Positions 9,601 to 18,355 are shown, numbered from the stretch's first letter. The stretch: 26,219 nucleotides of DNA from Stramenopiles sp. TOSAG23-3 (GCA_900128585.1 LT642250.1:1982-28200); one strand, 5' to 3'. The notes: generated by a model from the letters alone, not told the origin. A program made the numbers and translations.

Positions 9601-10419
9601 GAAACTCTGCTGCTTGTTTGTACGTCGAGGAGTGCCCGGGAAATCTACTCGACAATCTCCACCGAGCAATAGCGAGCCAATTCCACGCCGGCCCCCGGAT
9701 GTCTTCGACTTGAAGTCAACTTTAAACCATTCAAGACGACCAGTGGTATCCAGAGTAAACAAACGTTTATTCCACCCAAGAGCATAAAATGGTGCTTTTG
9801 GAATTAATGGAGGGTGCCGATTTCTGCGGTATAAAAACGATTCCTTCAGCACTTCTGGTCTACCTACATTCGACTTGCGTGCCGAGACGGGAGCGTCACT
9901 TACTTCAGCCCCCATGGAAACGGAGAGTTTGCGCGGGCTCGTAGTGCCATCACCCTCTTCGTATTCGCTTTCGTCGCCGTCGTCCGTTAAAAAATGAATA
10001 TCTCCTGCAGAACTTGAGCGATGCCTACCGTCAGCAGACACTTGCTTCAAAGCCTCTATCCACGAGTCTGCGTCATCTTTCAGTTCGCAACCAAGCAAAA
10101 ACATGCTAGGGCCCTTGGACGTAGGGCACTGCACCATAAATTGGTAGAGTTCACGACGATGTGCCGTCGCGTTTTTCTTGCCTCGGTATTCAACGTTTGA
10201 TTCCTGCCCTAGTAGAATTTTCCCACTCACCTTCGTCGTGCCTTGGCTTTTGTAGTAAACGAAAGCGTTCTCATCGCGCGTGAGTACAAAATAACGTTTG
10301 TGCCAACCTGTCCATAGTTGGGCTTTCTGGTGTTTTTTCCATAACCAACCTTCTTTAACAGTGTTGAAACTAGCGCCACTATGATCGCTGTCACCATTTT
10401 CGCCTTCATTTTGGGACAT
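6604..10419 (-). CDS. Triple PH-domain / EDR2_C (DUF1336) membrane protein
   Basis: A 1271-aa protein from an ATG at 10419 (in-frame TAG two codons upstream) to TAA. Three PH domains are visible, each beginning with a Gly/Phe-rich strand, carrying a GW(H/N)KR(Y/L)F-type core and ending in the conserved helix tryptophan: about 22-127 (W120), 193-305 (W216, W298) and 360-475 (W382, W467). Residues about 518-685 form a beta-rich region with repeated YGD/YGE-type elements, possibly a beta-trefoil or MIR-like fold. Two hydrophobic segments, about 812-829 and 848-873, suggest a membrane hairpin. Residues about 985-1268 match EDR2_C: it opens with W990 followed by FILRAGPNY, and PEQALMCIRTARVTF near the end corresponds to the family's conserved PEQ-x-L strand. 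Arabidopsis EDR2 is PH-START-EDR2_C and binds phosphoinositides; no START domain is evident here. I infer a lipid-binding protein at a membrane contact or endosomal surface. Confidence 0.93.
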   Translation of the reverse strand: MSQNEGENGDSDHSGASFNTVKEGWLWKKHQKAQLWTGWHKRYFVLTRDENAFVYYKSQGTTKVSGKILLGQESNVEYRGKKNATAHRRELYQFMVQCPTSKGPSMFLLGCELKDDADSWIEALKQVSADGRHRSSSAGDIHFLTDDGDESEYEEGDGTTSPRKLSVSMGAEVSDAPVSARKSNVGRPEVLKESFLYRRNRHPPLIPKAPFYALGWNKRLFTLDTTGRLEWFKVDFKSKTSGGRRGIGSLLLGGDCRVDFPGTPRRTNKQQSFYPFTIFAGNKKLELGGQTFDEAVGWVSVLVNGIERTKHDGSVANIAGGARSGGSGEDGNGNVVRQESVFVESDVDNEELFSTDDPNETLEGMLYKKFVSKDLFKLARGWHTRYFTLNGDRMEYFLTSRSAKPRGVVVLGEDCRVDFQGIPLKRGGREMYCFSVFAENGGEKNAGPFVDGALLLGTPSLEHAETWVNALRRATHSTSNNRTKRSRTVVEDADEEEDNGDDHVLTFSPSVPRMRAKEPLHYGEKIRLWTVSAYADSKSTGDFLGVYLRKKRRFKGTLLALRPAGKSADFPVVTATFTVQDPSNEKHNDNEVCYGDPFVLIDDDGLVMSNCLGYVGPRPQSDGGQLVMTFHRSGGRDGDPVCYRDSEVTLNDWKRKRQFGNFKKGVSKLEGGYLYIGPHSKPISFEIREPGRSTSESGDDIKTGSENASADRSLKFFVVRKTFMGSVQRRLRRWNVEVGEWVNLGATHSDDAVEIEGFLGGEMVETVPPYLPPFATVGYSASLVVRKKPLLLATWKWEGSSRKCGFVNVDMVVEIVWYVVPLIAAFVAMHQGALDVVWLDTKGFSSGLFRVFLYICAVASCCHSIARAIVFAVERFGRKLGNQDGNNNASDVNVWSICVEFCSPRRSSEVSPVRSLLESNLQSEGTSPGQERLFRKSFAEDDDVNQVSPFRIDGNENQSDNGLRTFSETMVHVENGAVATSYKDLPIRSWCNIKADKFILRAGPNYPQNKVKKTSGPAMYHPIGCDLFLSPHKLTSAKGLFQFSKPQQEKMMKAHHSLSSLNDASVVNDVPSVIFFNKGFPNSQPPNPLWGQPVKDGETHVFFQAFVVADWVVEELKNSSSHPGINLWKKFVARSKEDANDNFLDRFKLIQAVANADEIGFGSTSSYLVRTYNAKPLLTRPQHAFNSGSMELTDFPGVTINYMEVFIDVWGWNYLVRQGLFDNLHLGKKMVVDWCVCVEAHEDEEMPEQALMCIRTARVTFDNKEYKWLDV

Positions 10420-11204
10420 CTTCTACTGCCCAAAGGTTACTATCGCTTTTTCCCTCTTTCGGTCGCGGCAGTTTGCAAATCGAAGTGAAAATATATGATG
10501 CACGACCCGCAGAGTCTTTTTCTATTGCCTACGTGAATATGCATCGTGAATTCTTAAAACAGTAAAATTGAAAATCTTTTATTGCAAACAAATCACTATT
10601 CGTTTAACTTCCTAGAAGAAAAACAAAAGAAGTTCTTCTTCTTTACTTGATGTTTTTGCATCATCATCATCATGCATCCTCCTAGTTCTACCAAGTATTA
10701 TAACTAACAACTCCTTGGCTTTTTTTTTTTCACTAGAAGATGATCTTCGTTGCTAACTATTAATATTCGTATATTATCGTATGGTACTTATAATACTCTT
10801 TTCCTGTACATTAATAAAGTTCGATACACCACAATTTTATTTAAATTATACGAATGGTATAGAAAAAGTAAATAACAATAAAATCTGAATGGTTGATGTG
10901 AGAAGGTTCATAAAAAAGATGATGATGTGATAATTAAATCTAAAATGCTGTGTGCGTGTAGCCTGTATTTCAGATAAAATATAAACCAAGAAGATAACAA
11001 AGTGAGATTTAAAAAAATTGATTACACAAGAAAATTGGCTGTTATACAAGAAAAATTTGGCTGTTATTTTTTATAGTAATTAAAATTAAAGAAAAAAAGA
11101 AGGTGTCAGTTCAAGAACAATGTAGCGGCAGTTATATAAAATTGAAGATAACATTTAAAACTATTTGATAAAATTTATGTTGTGATAACAGCAAACATAT
11201 TTTT
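10420..11204. other. AT-rich spacer with a dispersed repeat
   Basis: 785 bases between two minus-strand genes and no gene. The first 100 bases, nearest the EDR2_C start, are less AT-rich and may be its 5' untranslated region. The right part holds the repeat copies at 11026-11067. A minus-strand frame at 10846-11049 is low-complexity and unconvincing. Confidence 0.65.
11026..11067 (+). repeat. Tandem pair of a dispersed 20-nt repeat
   Basis: Two adjacent near-identical units, 11026-11045 and 11046-11067, the second with two extra bases; each runs ACAAG...TTGGCTGTTAT. The first unit is identical over 20 bases to the reverse complement of 20309-20328. The DNA after the second unit (AGTAA, then TAAAATTAA) also resembles that flanking the distant copy, so the shared region is longer than the core. 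Confidence 0.8.
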
Positions 11205-14200
11205 CTATTTCTTCTGCCGCGGATTCAATTTCACCCCCACCTTTTTTGCTGCAGCTGTGAGAAGTTTAGCTATGGCACGAACCCTATCCCGAATGTCACT
11301 TGATTGTTGAACAATAAGGGGAATCTGACTCTTTAGGCCAGGTGTTTTTTTGGCAACCTCCTGGAGACCCGACCGGTCCATGCCAGCATACTTTGCAGCA
11401 TGAGCAATGATTTGTTGCAGTTGCCGCTGTCGTTGAATCAATCGTTCACGGTCACCACCATTTTGACTAGAACTTCCATGGCGCCTTTGGCTACTGCTAC
11501 TTGAAGTAGTGCTAGCTGATGCACGCGAAGACGAGTTCGAGGTTGATATGTTGCTGCTGTTGTGCTTTGCGCTGATCATACGTCGTGTGTACGTCGAGGA
11601 TCGGTTGAAAGGGTTAACGGCGGGCATTACGCTGGAAAACTTCGAAGCACTTGATGACGCGTCTCTATCATTATTTCGCCGCCGCTTGTTATAAATTATC
11701 TCCGACGGGCTAGTTTGCTTGAGCGACAAGTCTTTATCCGTATGCGAAGAATGGGGCTGAAAACTTTCATTGGTCCTAAGTATGACGTTCTCTGTTAAAA
11801 GAGGGGGAACACTTTTTTCGCTATTCATAGCCTCCATCACTGGCTCAAACTTTCTGGCAAACGCCTTGTAACCACCGCCACAGAGGTGTTTCATTTTTTT
11901 ACGCTTGCGTTCCCTTGTAGAATCAGGCGCCGCTGCGTCTGAAAGCCTATCGTAATTTTGAACCCACAACAAATCATCTCTGGTTGCAGGTTTGGTGGCC
12001 CAGTCGTACTTGGATACAATTTCCTTCTGTTTCTCATGATCTCTTTTGCGAAATATTTGTGCACCTAGTTTTTGCACCCTTGCATGGCATTGCCTTGCAG
12101 ACCTCTTTCTACCAAAAGAATTGGGATGGTCATTTATAAGCTCGGATATCAATTCCCAGTTCGCACCAAATGACGATACGCCCTGGCGTAGCATGACATC
12201 CTCCCATGGCGACCACGCGATTTTATGGCTTCTGAGAAAAAAGTCAGCCCGAAGACCGTCAGATTCGAGTTGCCTTTTCGCAGTGGGATGAAAATGCCTG
12301 TTTGTGAACATTTTGCTTTTGAGGGCCTCAGTGTCTGTTTGTTTTGGCTTGATCTCGTCCGTCTTGCGCTGGCTCCAACTGTTTCCATCGGGCGGACCAT
12401 ACAAGTGAAAATCGACAGCTTTGCCAGACGATATCTTGCGGCCCAGTGCAGATCGGAATGCGATGCACTTTGGATCATCATGCTGAACCCTGCTGCTGGA
12501 AGATACAAATTGAGAAAAGCTACTGTCTGGTGATGAACCAAATTGTCCTCCTTCGAGTGGGTAAAAGAATATTTCTTCGCCAGCCCTATCTTTTTGCTCT
12601 TCGTTTGAAGGCGGTTTGGAACGGCCAAAATCGGACTGAATAGAATCAACTTCCAGCACAGCGCCCGGGGAATAGTTTCGAAAAATTGCATCTAGCTCAA
12701 GCTGTGGACTGCCTCTTCCATCGGGTGACTCCTGGGTAACCTTAATGGGCTCGTTGATATAAACAGTCATTTCATCAAGGCGGTCAGTTACGTTACTGAT
12801 TTCCCCATCGATATGAGTAATGGCATTCTGCTCTTCCGCAATTTGATCTTCGAAGTCGTCGTCGAATTTCTCGCCTCTTCCCTTTTCTTCATCGTGTAAG
12901 TGCATGGCAATTAGTGAAGCATCGCTTTGCTTCAAAACAAACCCTTCCTTTGCCAATGCGGAAATAGACCGTTTATTTTGCGAATTCTTCAAAAGGCTCT
13001 CTTCGACGGTTCCCTCGGTAAACAGGCGCACGACGCGGAGTTGCTTCGGTCGCGCGCTCACCGCTAATTGCTCTAAAAATTGAATACATCCCACAGGTAA
13101 GTCCGAGTCCACCTCAATGCTGTCCGTAAATACGACTTGATCCACCATTGAAAGGTTTGCGAGGCGTGCAATCGTAGCAGCATTTGCCCCACAAAATAAT
13201 GCCACTGAAAATTTCTGCTCGCTGTTGAATAGAACACATTTTTCTGCCCACCTCGACAGCGAATGCTCCGGCGATCCCGTTTCATCTTCATCGAGCTGCA
13301 GGTATCGGACCCCGCTGCGAGAAAGAAAGCCGCGGACGACCCCAAGCATCTGTGGGATCCCAACGATTACAATCGACCGTGCCGTACCCTGTGGCGTTTT
13401 GGAGGTGGCACTAGATTTCAACTGAGGCAATGGTGGGGATCTAAGCAACTTCAAGAGTTCGCGCATTTTCGCTGAGGCGTGAATGATGTTGCCCCAGTAA
13501 ACACTCGACAGTCGCGTGTCTGTTGAAGGAAAAATGATATCGGGATTTCCCCCCTTTATCGAATCTTTTAGCCTCTGAAACCCCGACAAATGCTCCCCTT
13601 TAACGCAAAGCGATTCAATGTTTGGTACCGGAACGAATATTCTACTGGTATTTACATAAACAGACCGGGCCACGTGCAATGCCTCGGTTTGCAGCCTCCC
13701 ACAGAGAGACTCGCGCTGGTTCGGCAAAGACACACACGCCCTCAGCGCTTCTCCGTAGACAGGCTGCCTTTGGCACCGAAATCTATTTATATATGCTACG
13801 TGCTCGTAGACCCTTTCCCTCCACTTTAACAATGACGAATGCTGCAGCTGCACATCAACTACCAAGTGCCCCCCGTCGTCTTGTTGCAACAAAGATGCTT
13901 CCACGGCTTCGTTTCGAAAAACAAAGTTTTGTATTCCTTCGTGGAGAATACTTTCATACCTTATCGGTTCACACTTCGAAAAATCCCCGTTGTGAAGCTC
14001 AGTTTGAACAATATCAAGATTCAAGAAACTGACCACATCATGGATTTCATTTACAGCACCCCTAACCAACGTGGGGACCTTGATACAAAGATTTGGCATT
14101 ACCAAAACGTGGCTTCGTTTGGTCTTCACGGTGGAATCGTCGTCGGGTTGCTGCAAAGACGCGTGATTTGCTGCGTAGTGCAACACACAAAATGAACGCA

Positions 14201-16721
14201 GAAGCATTTGTAACTTTGACTTTTTCCCTTGGCATTCGCCAATGCGTTCTAGGCACTGTTTCTTCGTGGCGTTGTATTTAGAATGCTGAAAAACTCCCAT
14301 CTTGCAACCCTTCAGTTCGAAGTTGAAATAGGATGCAATTTTTTCGATGGGCACAGAAAATGTAGACGAGTTTATAAAGTCGTCACAGCTAACGCTGTTT
14401 TTACTGGACCCACGCCCCACTTTTTGCCCAGCCCCGGCACCGATGGCATTGCAGCACGGAAATGGTAGCAAAATATTTGCTAACCCTAGTTGCGATTTTG
14501 AGCGATCCCATAAGCCGAGCAAAAGTTTCCATTTCGATGAAATGGAGCCGACGAAGGTGAATTGTTTGTGGTTCCAATCCTTTACTTTATGGGCATCGTC
14601 CATAATTAAAGTCTGCCAACGGACTCTTCGCAGTTGGGACTGGTGCTGGTTGGCAACGCTATACGAACATACGCAGACGTTAAAGTGGGAGGAAAAACTA
14701 CTAAGCCCCCCCGCGGTCCCGGGGAAGAACAATTGTAACGGGGATGACACCCGTCGCAGCGTCTCTTCCCACACGACAAGAACGTACGAAGGTACCAAAA
14801 TTAGGTGAGGCCCCCAATTTCGGCAGGGACCGATAGCGAGGTTCGAAAGAAACGCAGCTATGGTGTCGACCCGGCCAAGACCCCTCCCAATATTTACACA
14901 TGCATTGAATCCACGCAAATACATGTTTTCCATCCACTTGATAATACTTTCCTGGAAGTGGAACGGCATGGGCGCTTTGCCATCGGACATTGTCATGGTC
15001 GCCGGCTGCTGAAATTTCCATACGCGCCGGGCACTCCGAGCAACAGGTTGCGACGCCGGGAACTTCTTTATAGCCTCTACTATTCCAGTCATGATCAACG
15101 CGGCTTCTTGTTTCGAGGCGTCGCTGTGGGCGGACTTTGGGTCCCACACGAGCTCACGGTACAGTTCTGCCCCAGTGTGGTTGTCCGAGTCCACCTCATC
15201 TACCAAAAGGTCTGAAATCGAGCATTCCCCTGCCTCAGCGTACGGTTCTAAGGCCTCAGACAATGGCCTCTGGTTATCCCTGTAAAGATCGGCAAGCTCT
15301 TCGTATCGTCTTTTTCTACGCTTACTGACCCCTCGAGATTTCGTTCCTCCAAAATGCCCCCGAGACTCTTTCGCTGAGGTGCTAGACAAACCCCCTTCAT
15401 CGTCGCTTGATGAACTTTCGTCTTCACTCGCACTTAGATTTGCTTCCCACGAGTCTGAGTCCTCACTGCCGTCGCTTCCGAGCAGGTCCTGTGCATCATC
15501 GGGGTCCCAGTCGCTATCGCTCCCACTTTCGTCAAATTTCTTACACACGTCCTCCAAATAAACATGCATGTTGGTCCGGTTATACTGGGACAATGACGCT
15601 TCCACAGGAATTGCTGGAAAATCGTCTTGCCGCGTTTCGTCCTCCGAAAGGGAATCTTCACCAACGCCGTAGCCCGAGGATTTGTACTCCTCCAAGCTCT
15701 GCGTTTTCTCTTCATTTAAGTATGCCACGGCATCCCTCCATTTCTTCTTTTTCGCACTCGAGTACGGCTTACTATCCAAATTGTGCTTTCTATACCTTCG
15801 CGACAGTTTTAAAAGTCGACCATACGCATTTTTTGACCGTTTAGTGCTCGCTGTACTATTGTAACTTGTACCTAGAATTGACCCTCGTATCGAACTATTG
15901 GAGTGCCAGAAACTCGCGACCGACTTGGAAACGGACGTTGCACAGACGCGGCAATGCTGATCAAAAAGGGAAGCTTTTGCTTTCAGCCGCATCTGCATCT
16001 TTGAATAAAAGTGGGCTGCTTCGCGGGAAATTTTTTTGGCCAGTGCTACTTTCCACTTTTGTTCTTCTAGGAAGTCTGTTGCCATCCAACTCATCTCTTC
16101 CAAGACCGCATCAAAGTGGCACTTGGGGCGTGGGCATGGCGCGGACATGTGTGGATATGCTGGTGGCAGCCCGTCAGCATTTGCATGCGCCGGAGAACAT
16201 CTCTTAAGCTTTCCGTCAAGATTTTTCTGTTTTTCTACCAGTAACCGAATTGCTTTCTCCTCGACTTCTTTTCTGCGCGCGTCAATTGTGTCTGCGCTAA
16301 TCTGAGGTATGGGAGGATCGTTTGAAATTTGAGACGAAGAGGCGTTTGAATCCTCAACCTTCTCGTTATTTGCATTTTTGCTTTCGTCGTCCTTGTTCGG
16401 GCTGGGCGCTGTCTCATTCTCAGACCCAGGCGTGCCCGAGGGGGCGACAACACCCGTTTCTGTGGTCGTCTGGGCATCGTCAGTGCCCTCCAAACTGGCA
16501 GGCTCACTGGGGCCTCCCACGTCACCCTTCGTCTTGCCTTCGTCCCCGCCCTCTGCAGCTTCAGATTTGGTCTCTTTGGCATCCGAGCCACTACCGTCCG
16601 GCACCTCGGCACTAATTTGTTCGCTTTTGGGGGGGTCATCAGCCTTTTCAGCGTCCACCGCAGGGGTGTCCGGAGCGCTTTTTTTGGCAAGAGCGTCGGG
16701 TTCAGACGCCGTATCCGACAT
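11205..16721 (-). CDS. HSA / degenerate Snf2 ATPase / SANT chromatin scaffold (EP400/SWR1/Eaf1-like)
   Basis: An 1838-aa protein from an ATG at 16721 to TAG. Residues 1-155 are disordered. An HSA domain at about 200-260 (FDAVLEEMSWMATDFLEEQ, W212) is the type that binds actin/Arp in SWR1, EP400 and Eaf1. An acidic Asp/Ser tract lies at about 400-460. A Snf2-like N-lobe starts near 585: motif Ia (PHLILVPS) and the CVCSY element are kept and motif II reads DDAH (708-711). But Walker A is GRGLGRV (612-618) instead of EMGLGKT, and the LTGTPLQN position reads LLLGLWDRSKSQ (733-744). A C-lobe at about 1085-1255 keeps the fold pattern (SIVIVGIPQML; TEGTVEESLLK) but lacks the motif V glycines and the motif VI QAxDRxHRIGQ arginine region. 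A SANT/Myb domain lies at about 1500-1552 (W1503, W1522, RSARQC). The C-terminus is Ser-rich, then helical. It is probably a non-catalytic scaffold of a NuA4- or SWR1-type complex. No stops interrupt the frame, so this is not an ordinary pseudogene. Confidence 0.9.
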   Translation of the reverse strand: MSDTASEPDALAKKSAPDTPAVDAEKADDPPKSEQISAEVPDGSGSDAKETKSEAAEGGDEGKTKGDVGGPSEPASLEGTDDAQTTTETGVVAPSGTPGSENETAPSPNKDDESKNANNEKVEDSNASSSQISNDPPIPQISADTIDARRKEVEEKAIRLLVEKQKNLDGKLKRCSPAHANADGLPPAYPHMSAPCPRPKCHFDAVLEEMSWMATDFLEEQKWKVALAKKISREAAHFYSKMQMRLKAKASLFDQHCRVCATSVSKSVASFWHSNSSIRGSILGTSYNSTASTKRSKNAYGRLLKLSRRYRKHNLDSKPYSSAKKKKWRDAVAYLNEEKTQSLEEYKSSGYGVGEDSLSEDETRQDDFPAIPVEASLSQYNRTNMHVYLEDVCKKFDESGSDSDWDPDDAQDLLGSDGSEDSDSWEANLSASEDESSSSDDEGGLSSTSAKESRGHFGGTKSRGVSKRRKRRYEELADLYRDNQRPLSEALEPYAEAGECSISDLLVDEVDSDNHTGAELYRELVWDPKSAHSDASKQEAALIMTGIVEAIKKFPASQPVARSARRVWKFQQPATMTMSDGKAPMPFHFQESIIKWMENMYLRGFNACVNIGRGLGRVDTIAAFLSNLAIGPCRNWGPHLILVPSYVLVVWEETLRRVSSPLQLFFPGTAGGLSSFSSHFNVCVCSYSVANQHQSQLRRVRWQTLIMDDAHKVKDWNHKQFTFVGSISSKWKLLLGLWDRSKSQLGLANILLPFPCCNAIGAGAGQKVGRGSSKNSVSCDDFINSSTFSVPIEKIASYFNFELKGCKMGVFQHSKYNATKKQCLERIGECQGKKSKLQMLLRSFCVLHYAANHASLQQPDDDSTVKTKRSHVLVMPNLCIKVPTLVRGAVNEIHDVVSFLNLDIVQTELHNGDFSKCEPIRYESILHEGIQNFVFRNEAVEASLLQQDDGGHLVVDVQLQHSSLLKWRERVYEHVAYINRFRCQRQPVYGEALRACVSLPNQRESLCGRLQTEALHVARSVYVNTSRIFVPVPNIESLCVKGEHLSGFQRLKDSIKGGNPDIIFPSTDTRLSSVYWGNIIHASAKMRELLKLLRSPPLPQLKSSATSKTPQGTARSIVIVGIPQMLGVVRGFLSRSGVRYLQLDEDETGSPEHSLSRWAEKCVLFNSEQKFSVALFCGANAATIARLANLSMVDQVVFTDSIEVDSDLPVGCIQFLEQLAVSARPKQLRVVRLFTEGTVEESLLKNSQNKRSISALAKEGFVLKQSDASLIAMHLHDEEKGRGEKFDDDFEDQIAEEQNAITHIDGEISNVTDRLDEMTVYINEPIKVTQESPDGRGSPQLELDAIFRNYSPGAVLEVDSIQSDFGRSKPPSNEEQKDRAGEEIFFYPLEGGQFGSSPDSSFSQFVSSSSRVQHDDPKCIAFRSALGRKISSGKAVDFHLYGPPDGNSWSQRKTDEIKPKQTDTEALKSKMFTNRHFHPTAKRQLESDGLRADFFLRSHKIAWSPWEDVMLRQGVSSFGANWELISELINDHPNSFGRKRSARQCHARVQKLGAQIFRKRDHEKQKEIVSKYDWATKPATRDDLLWVQNYDRLSDAAAPDSTRERKRKKMKHLCGGGYKAFARKFEPVMEAMNSEKSVPPLLTENVILRTNESFQPHSSHTDKDLSLKQTSPSEIIYNKRRRNNDRDASSSASKFSSVMPAVNPFNRSSTYTRRMISAKHNSSNISTSNSSSRASASTTSSSSSQRRHGSSSQNGGDRERLIQRQRQLQQIIAHAAKYAGMDRSGLQEVAKKTPGLKSQIPLIVQQSSDIRDRVRAIAKLLTAAAKKVGVKLNPRQKK

Positions 16722-17205
16722 GGCTATCGCAAAAATCGTTCGTTATAACAGGTTCAATTTGGGGGTGTTTGTGGGTGATGTGCCCTTAGAATGACTGATC
16801 CCAGCTGTAGAATGTACGTTTTTCAGGCCGCAAAGTAGAGAGAGAGAGAGAAAGAAAATACAATTACCTTTACCGGTATTGCTTTGTTTCAAATTTATCA
16901 GAACTGAAACAATAAGTTTCTTTCACACGATTCTTATGTGCAATTGTTAACCTCACTCTTTTTTAATTTTCATTCACATTCATTGAATACTATATAATAT
17001 TAGATATTTATTAATTCATTATTTATTATTTATTTATTTTATTATTAATTAGTTTTTTCTTCTTCATCATCATTCTTCTCTAATTTATATTTTATTTAAA
17101 AAAACAAAATTGGCCATCATCCTGAATATAGCTATGGGACGATATCGTACTTATTAATTAAATACCCGTAGTGTAGTTACGACGGACGGACTTACTTGCT
17201 ATTAA

Positions 17206-17217
17206 CCCCCCCCCCCC
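17206..17217. repeat. Poly(C) tract, 12 bases
   Basis: Twelve consecutive C residues in otherwise AT-rich DNA, conspicuous because GC homopolymers are rare in these spacers. Confidence 0.9.
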
Positions 17218-17581
17218 GTGGGAATCGCATTATTTGGATACTTAAGGAATTATATAATATAATATATTATTATTATATCTATATTTATTGATTATGGAAG
17301 ACATATATATTATGTACCTTAATGAACAAGTAAACGAAGGCAAGGACGGACGGAGATTTGTTTAATTTTTAATTTTTTTAATTTATTTTTTGATGTAGTA
17401 CAGTGTAGTATAATAGAGAGAGATGATGTAGAGAGCTCTTCTTTTGTTGCTTGATAGATTTAAAAAAAATCAATAGATAGGGAGGGAGGGAGCTAGTCGT
17501 CTTTCTATATAGTCTCTAATGGGTCTAGTCTAAATGGAATAACAAGGAGAACCACTCGCTTAGCTCGCTCGCCCTTTCTTT

Positions 17582-17605
17582 CTTTGTTCTTTGTTCTTTG
17601 TTCTT
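17582..17605. repeat. (TTTGTTC)n short tandem repeat
   Basis: About three units of a seven-base TTTGTTC repeat, just before the larger duplication. Confidence 0.8.
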
Positions 17606-17618
17606 ATTTTACATTATA

Positions 17619-17791
17619 ATTGCTTTTTAAGATTTAGATTAATAGTAGAAGATATATAGTTAATGCCAATGTACAATAAAAAAGATTTAAATGTGCTTTA
17701 TATTTAATTGCTTTTTAAGATTTAGATACAGTAGAAGATATAACGTTAATAATGCCAATAATAAAAAAGATTTAAATGTGCTTTATATTTA
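17619..17791 (+). repeat. Head-to-tail tandem duplication (88 bp + 85 bp)
   Basis: Copy one is 17619-17706 and copy two 17707-17791. Both begin ATTGCTTTTTAAGATTTAGA and end GATTTAAATGTGCTTTATAT plus TTA, with small insertions, deletions and substitutions in the middle. The copies abut exactly, as expected of a local tandem duplication that has begun to diverge. Confidence 0.92.
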
Positions 17792-17877
17792 TATCAGTAC
17801 AGTACTAAATAATCACATCGGAGGACTTGCCATTCTTGACCGACTTACTACTCGTACTGTACCCGTGTGCTGTACAC

Positions 17878-17897
17878 CCTTCCTTCCTTCCTTCCTT
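17878..17897. repeat. (CCTT)n microsatellite
   Basis: Five CCTT units, the complement of the GGAA type found elsewhere in the window. Confidence 0.85.
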
Positions 17898-18322
17898 TCG
17901 TACGACCCCAGAATGATCGATAGAGTATTGGAATTTCTATTCTTCTTTCTTTCACTTCTCCTACTCCTCGTTTCCCTTTTTTTAATTTTTTTTTTAATTT
18001 AATTAATAATTGGAATAATTGCGTCTTTTTTTTTTGATGATTGATTGTTGATTATTATTAGTTTTGTTGTTGACTTTGTTGATGGATACTTTATTTTTTA
18101 ACTAATACTATAAGGAACTATAAAAAACAACACAACCAGAGAGAGGAGTATCTAATTTCCTCTTCTTCTTTTTTCTTCTTCTCTTTCTTCATCTTTCTTT
18201 TTTATTTATATTTATAATATAATATTATTTTTTATTATTACTTCTCTTCTTTTCTTTTCTTCTTCTTCGTCGTCGTATTATTATTATTTTCTTTTTCGAT
18301 AATAGTAAACGGGAAATAAAAG

Positions 18323-18355
18323 ATGGTTGGGCGTCAACGCGAGAGCAATCTATAA
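18323..18355 (+). promoter_or_regulatory. Possible upstream ORF of the HMG-box gene
   Basis: An ATG opens a ten-codon frame ended by TAA about 150 bases before the HMG-box start. It matters only if transcription begins upstream of it, which the sequence does not show. Confidence 0.3.

Noticed and set aside
12149-12691. 180-codon minus-strand frame
   Set aside because: Same strand but another phase inside the HSA/SANT gene, which has clear domains there; no motif of its own.
11205-16721. Reading the Snf2-like region as an active remodelling ATPase
   Set aside because: Walker A K/T, motif III, motif V and motif VI residues are all missing, so catalytic activity is unlikely.
17691-18002. 103-codon plus-strand frame
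   Set aside because: Spans the tandem duplication and poly-pyrimidine DNA; ends in Phe/Leu/Ser low complexity.
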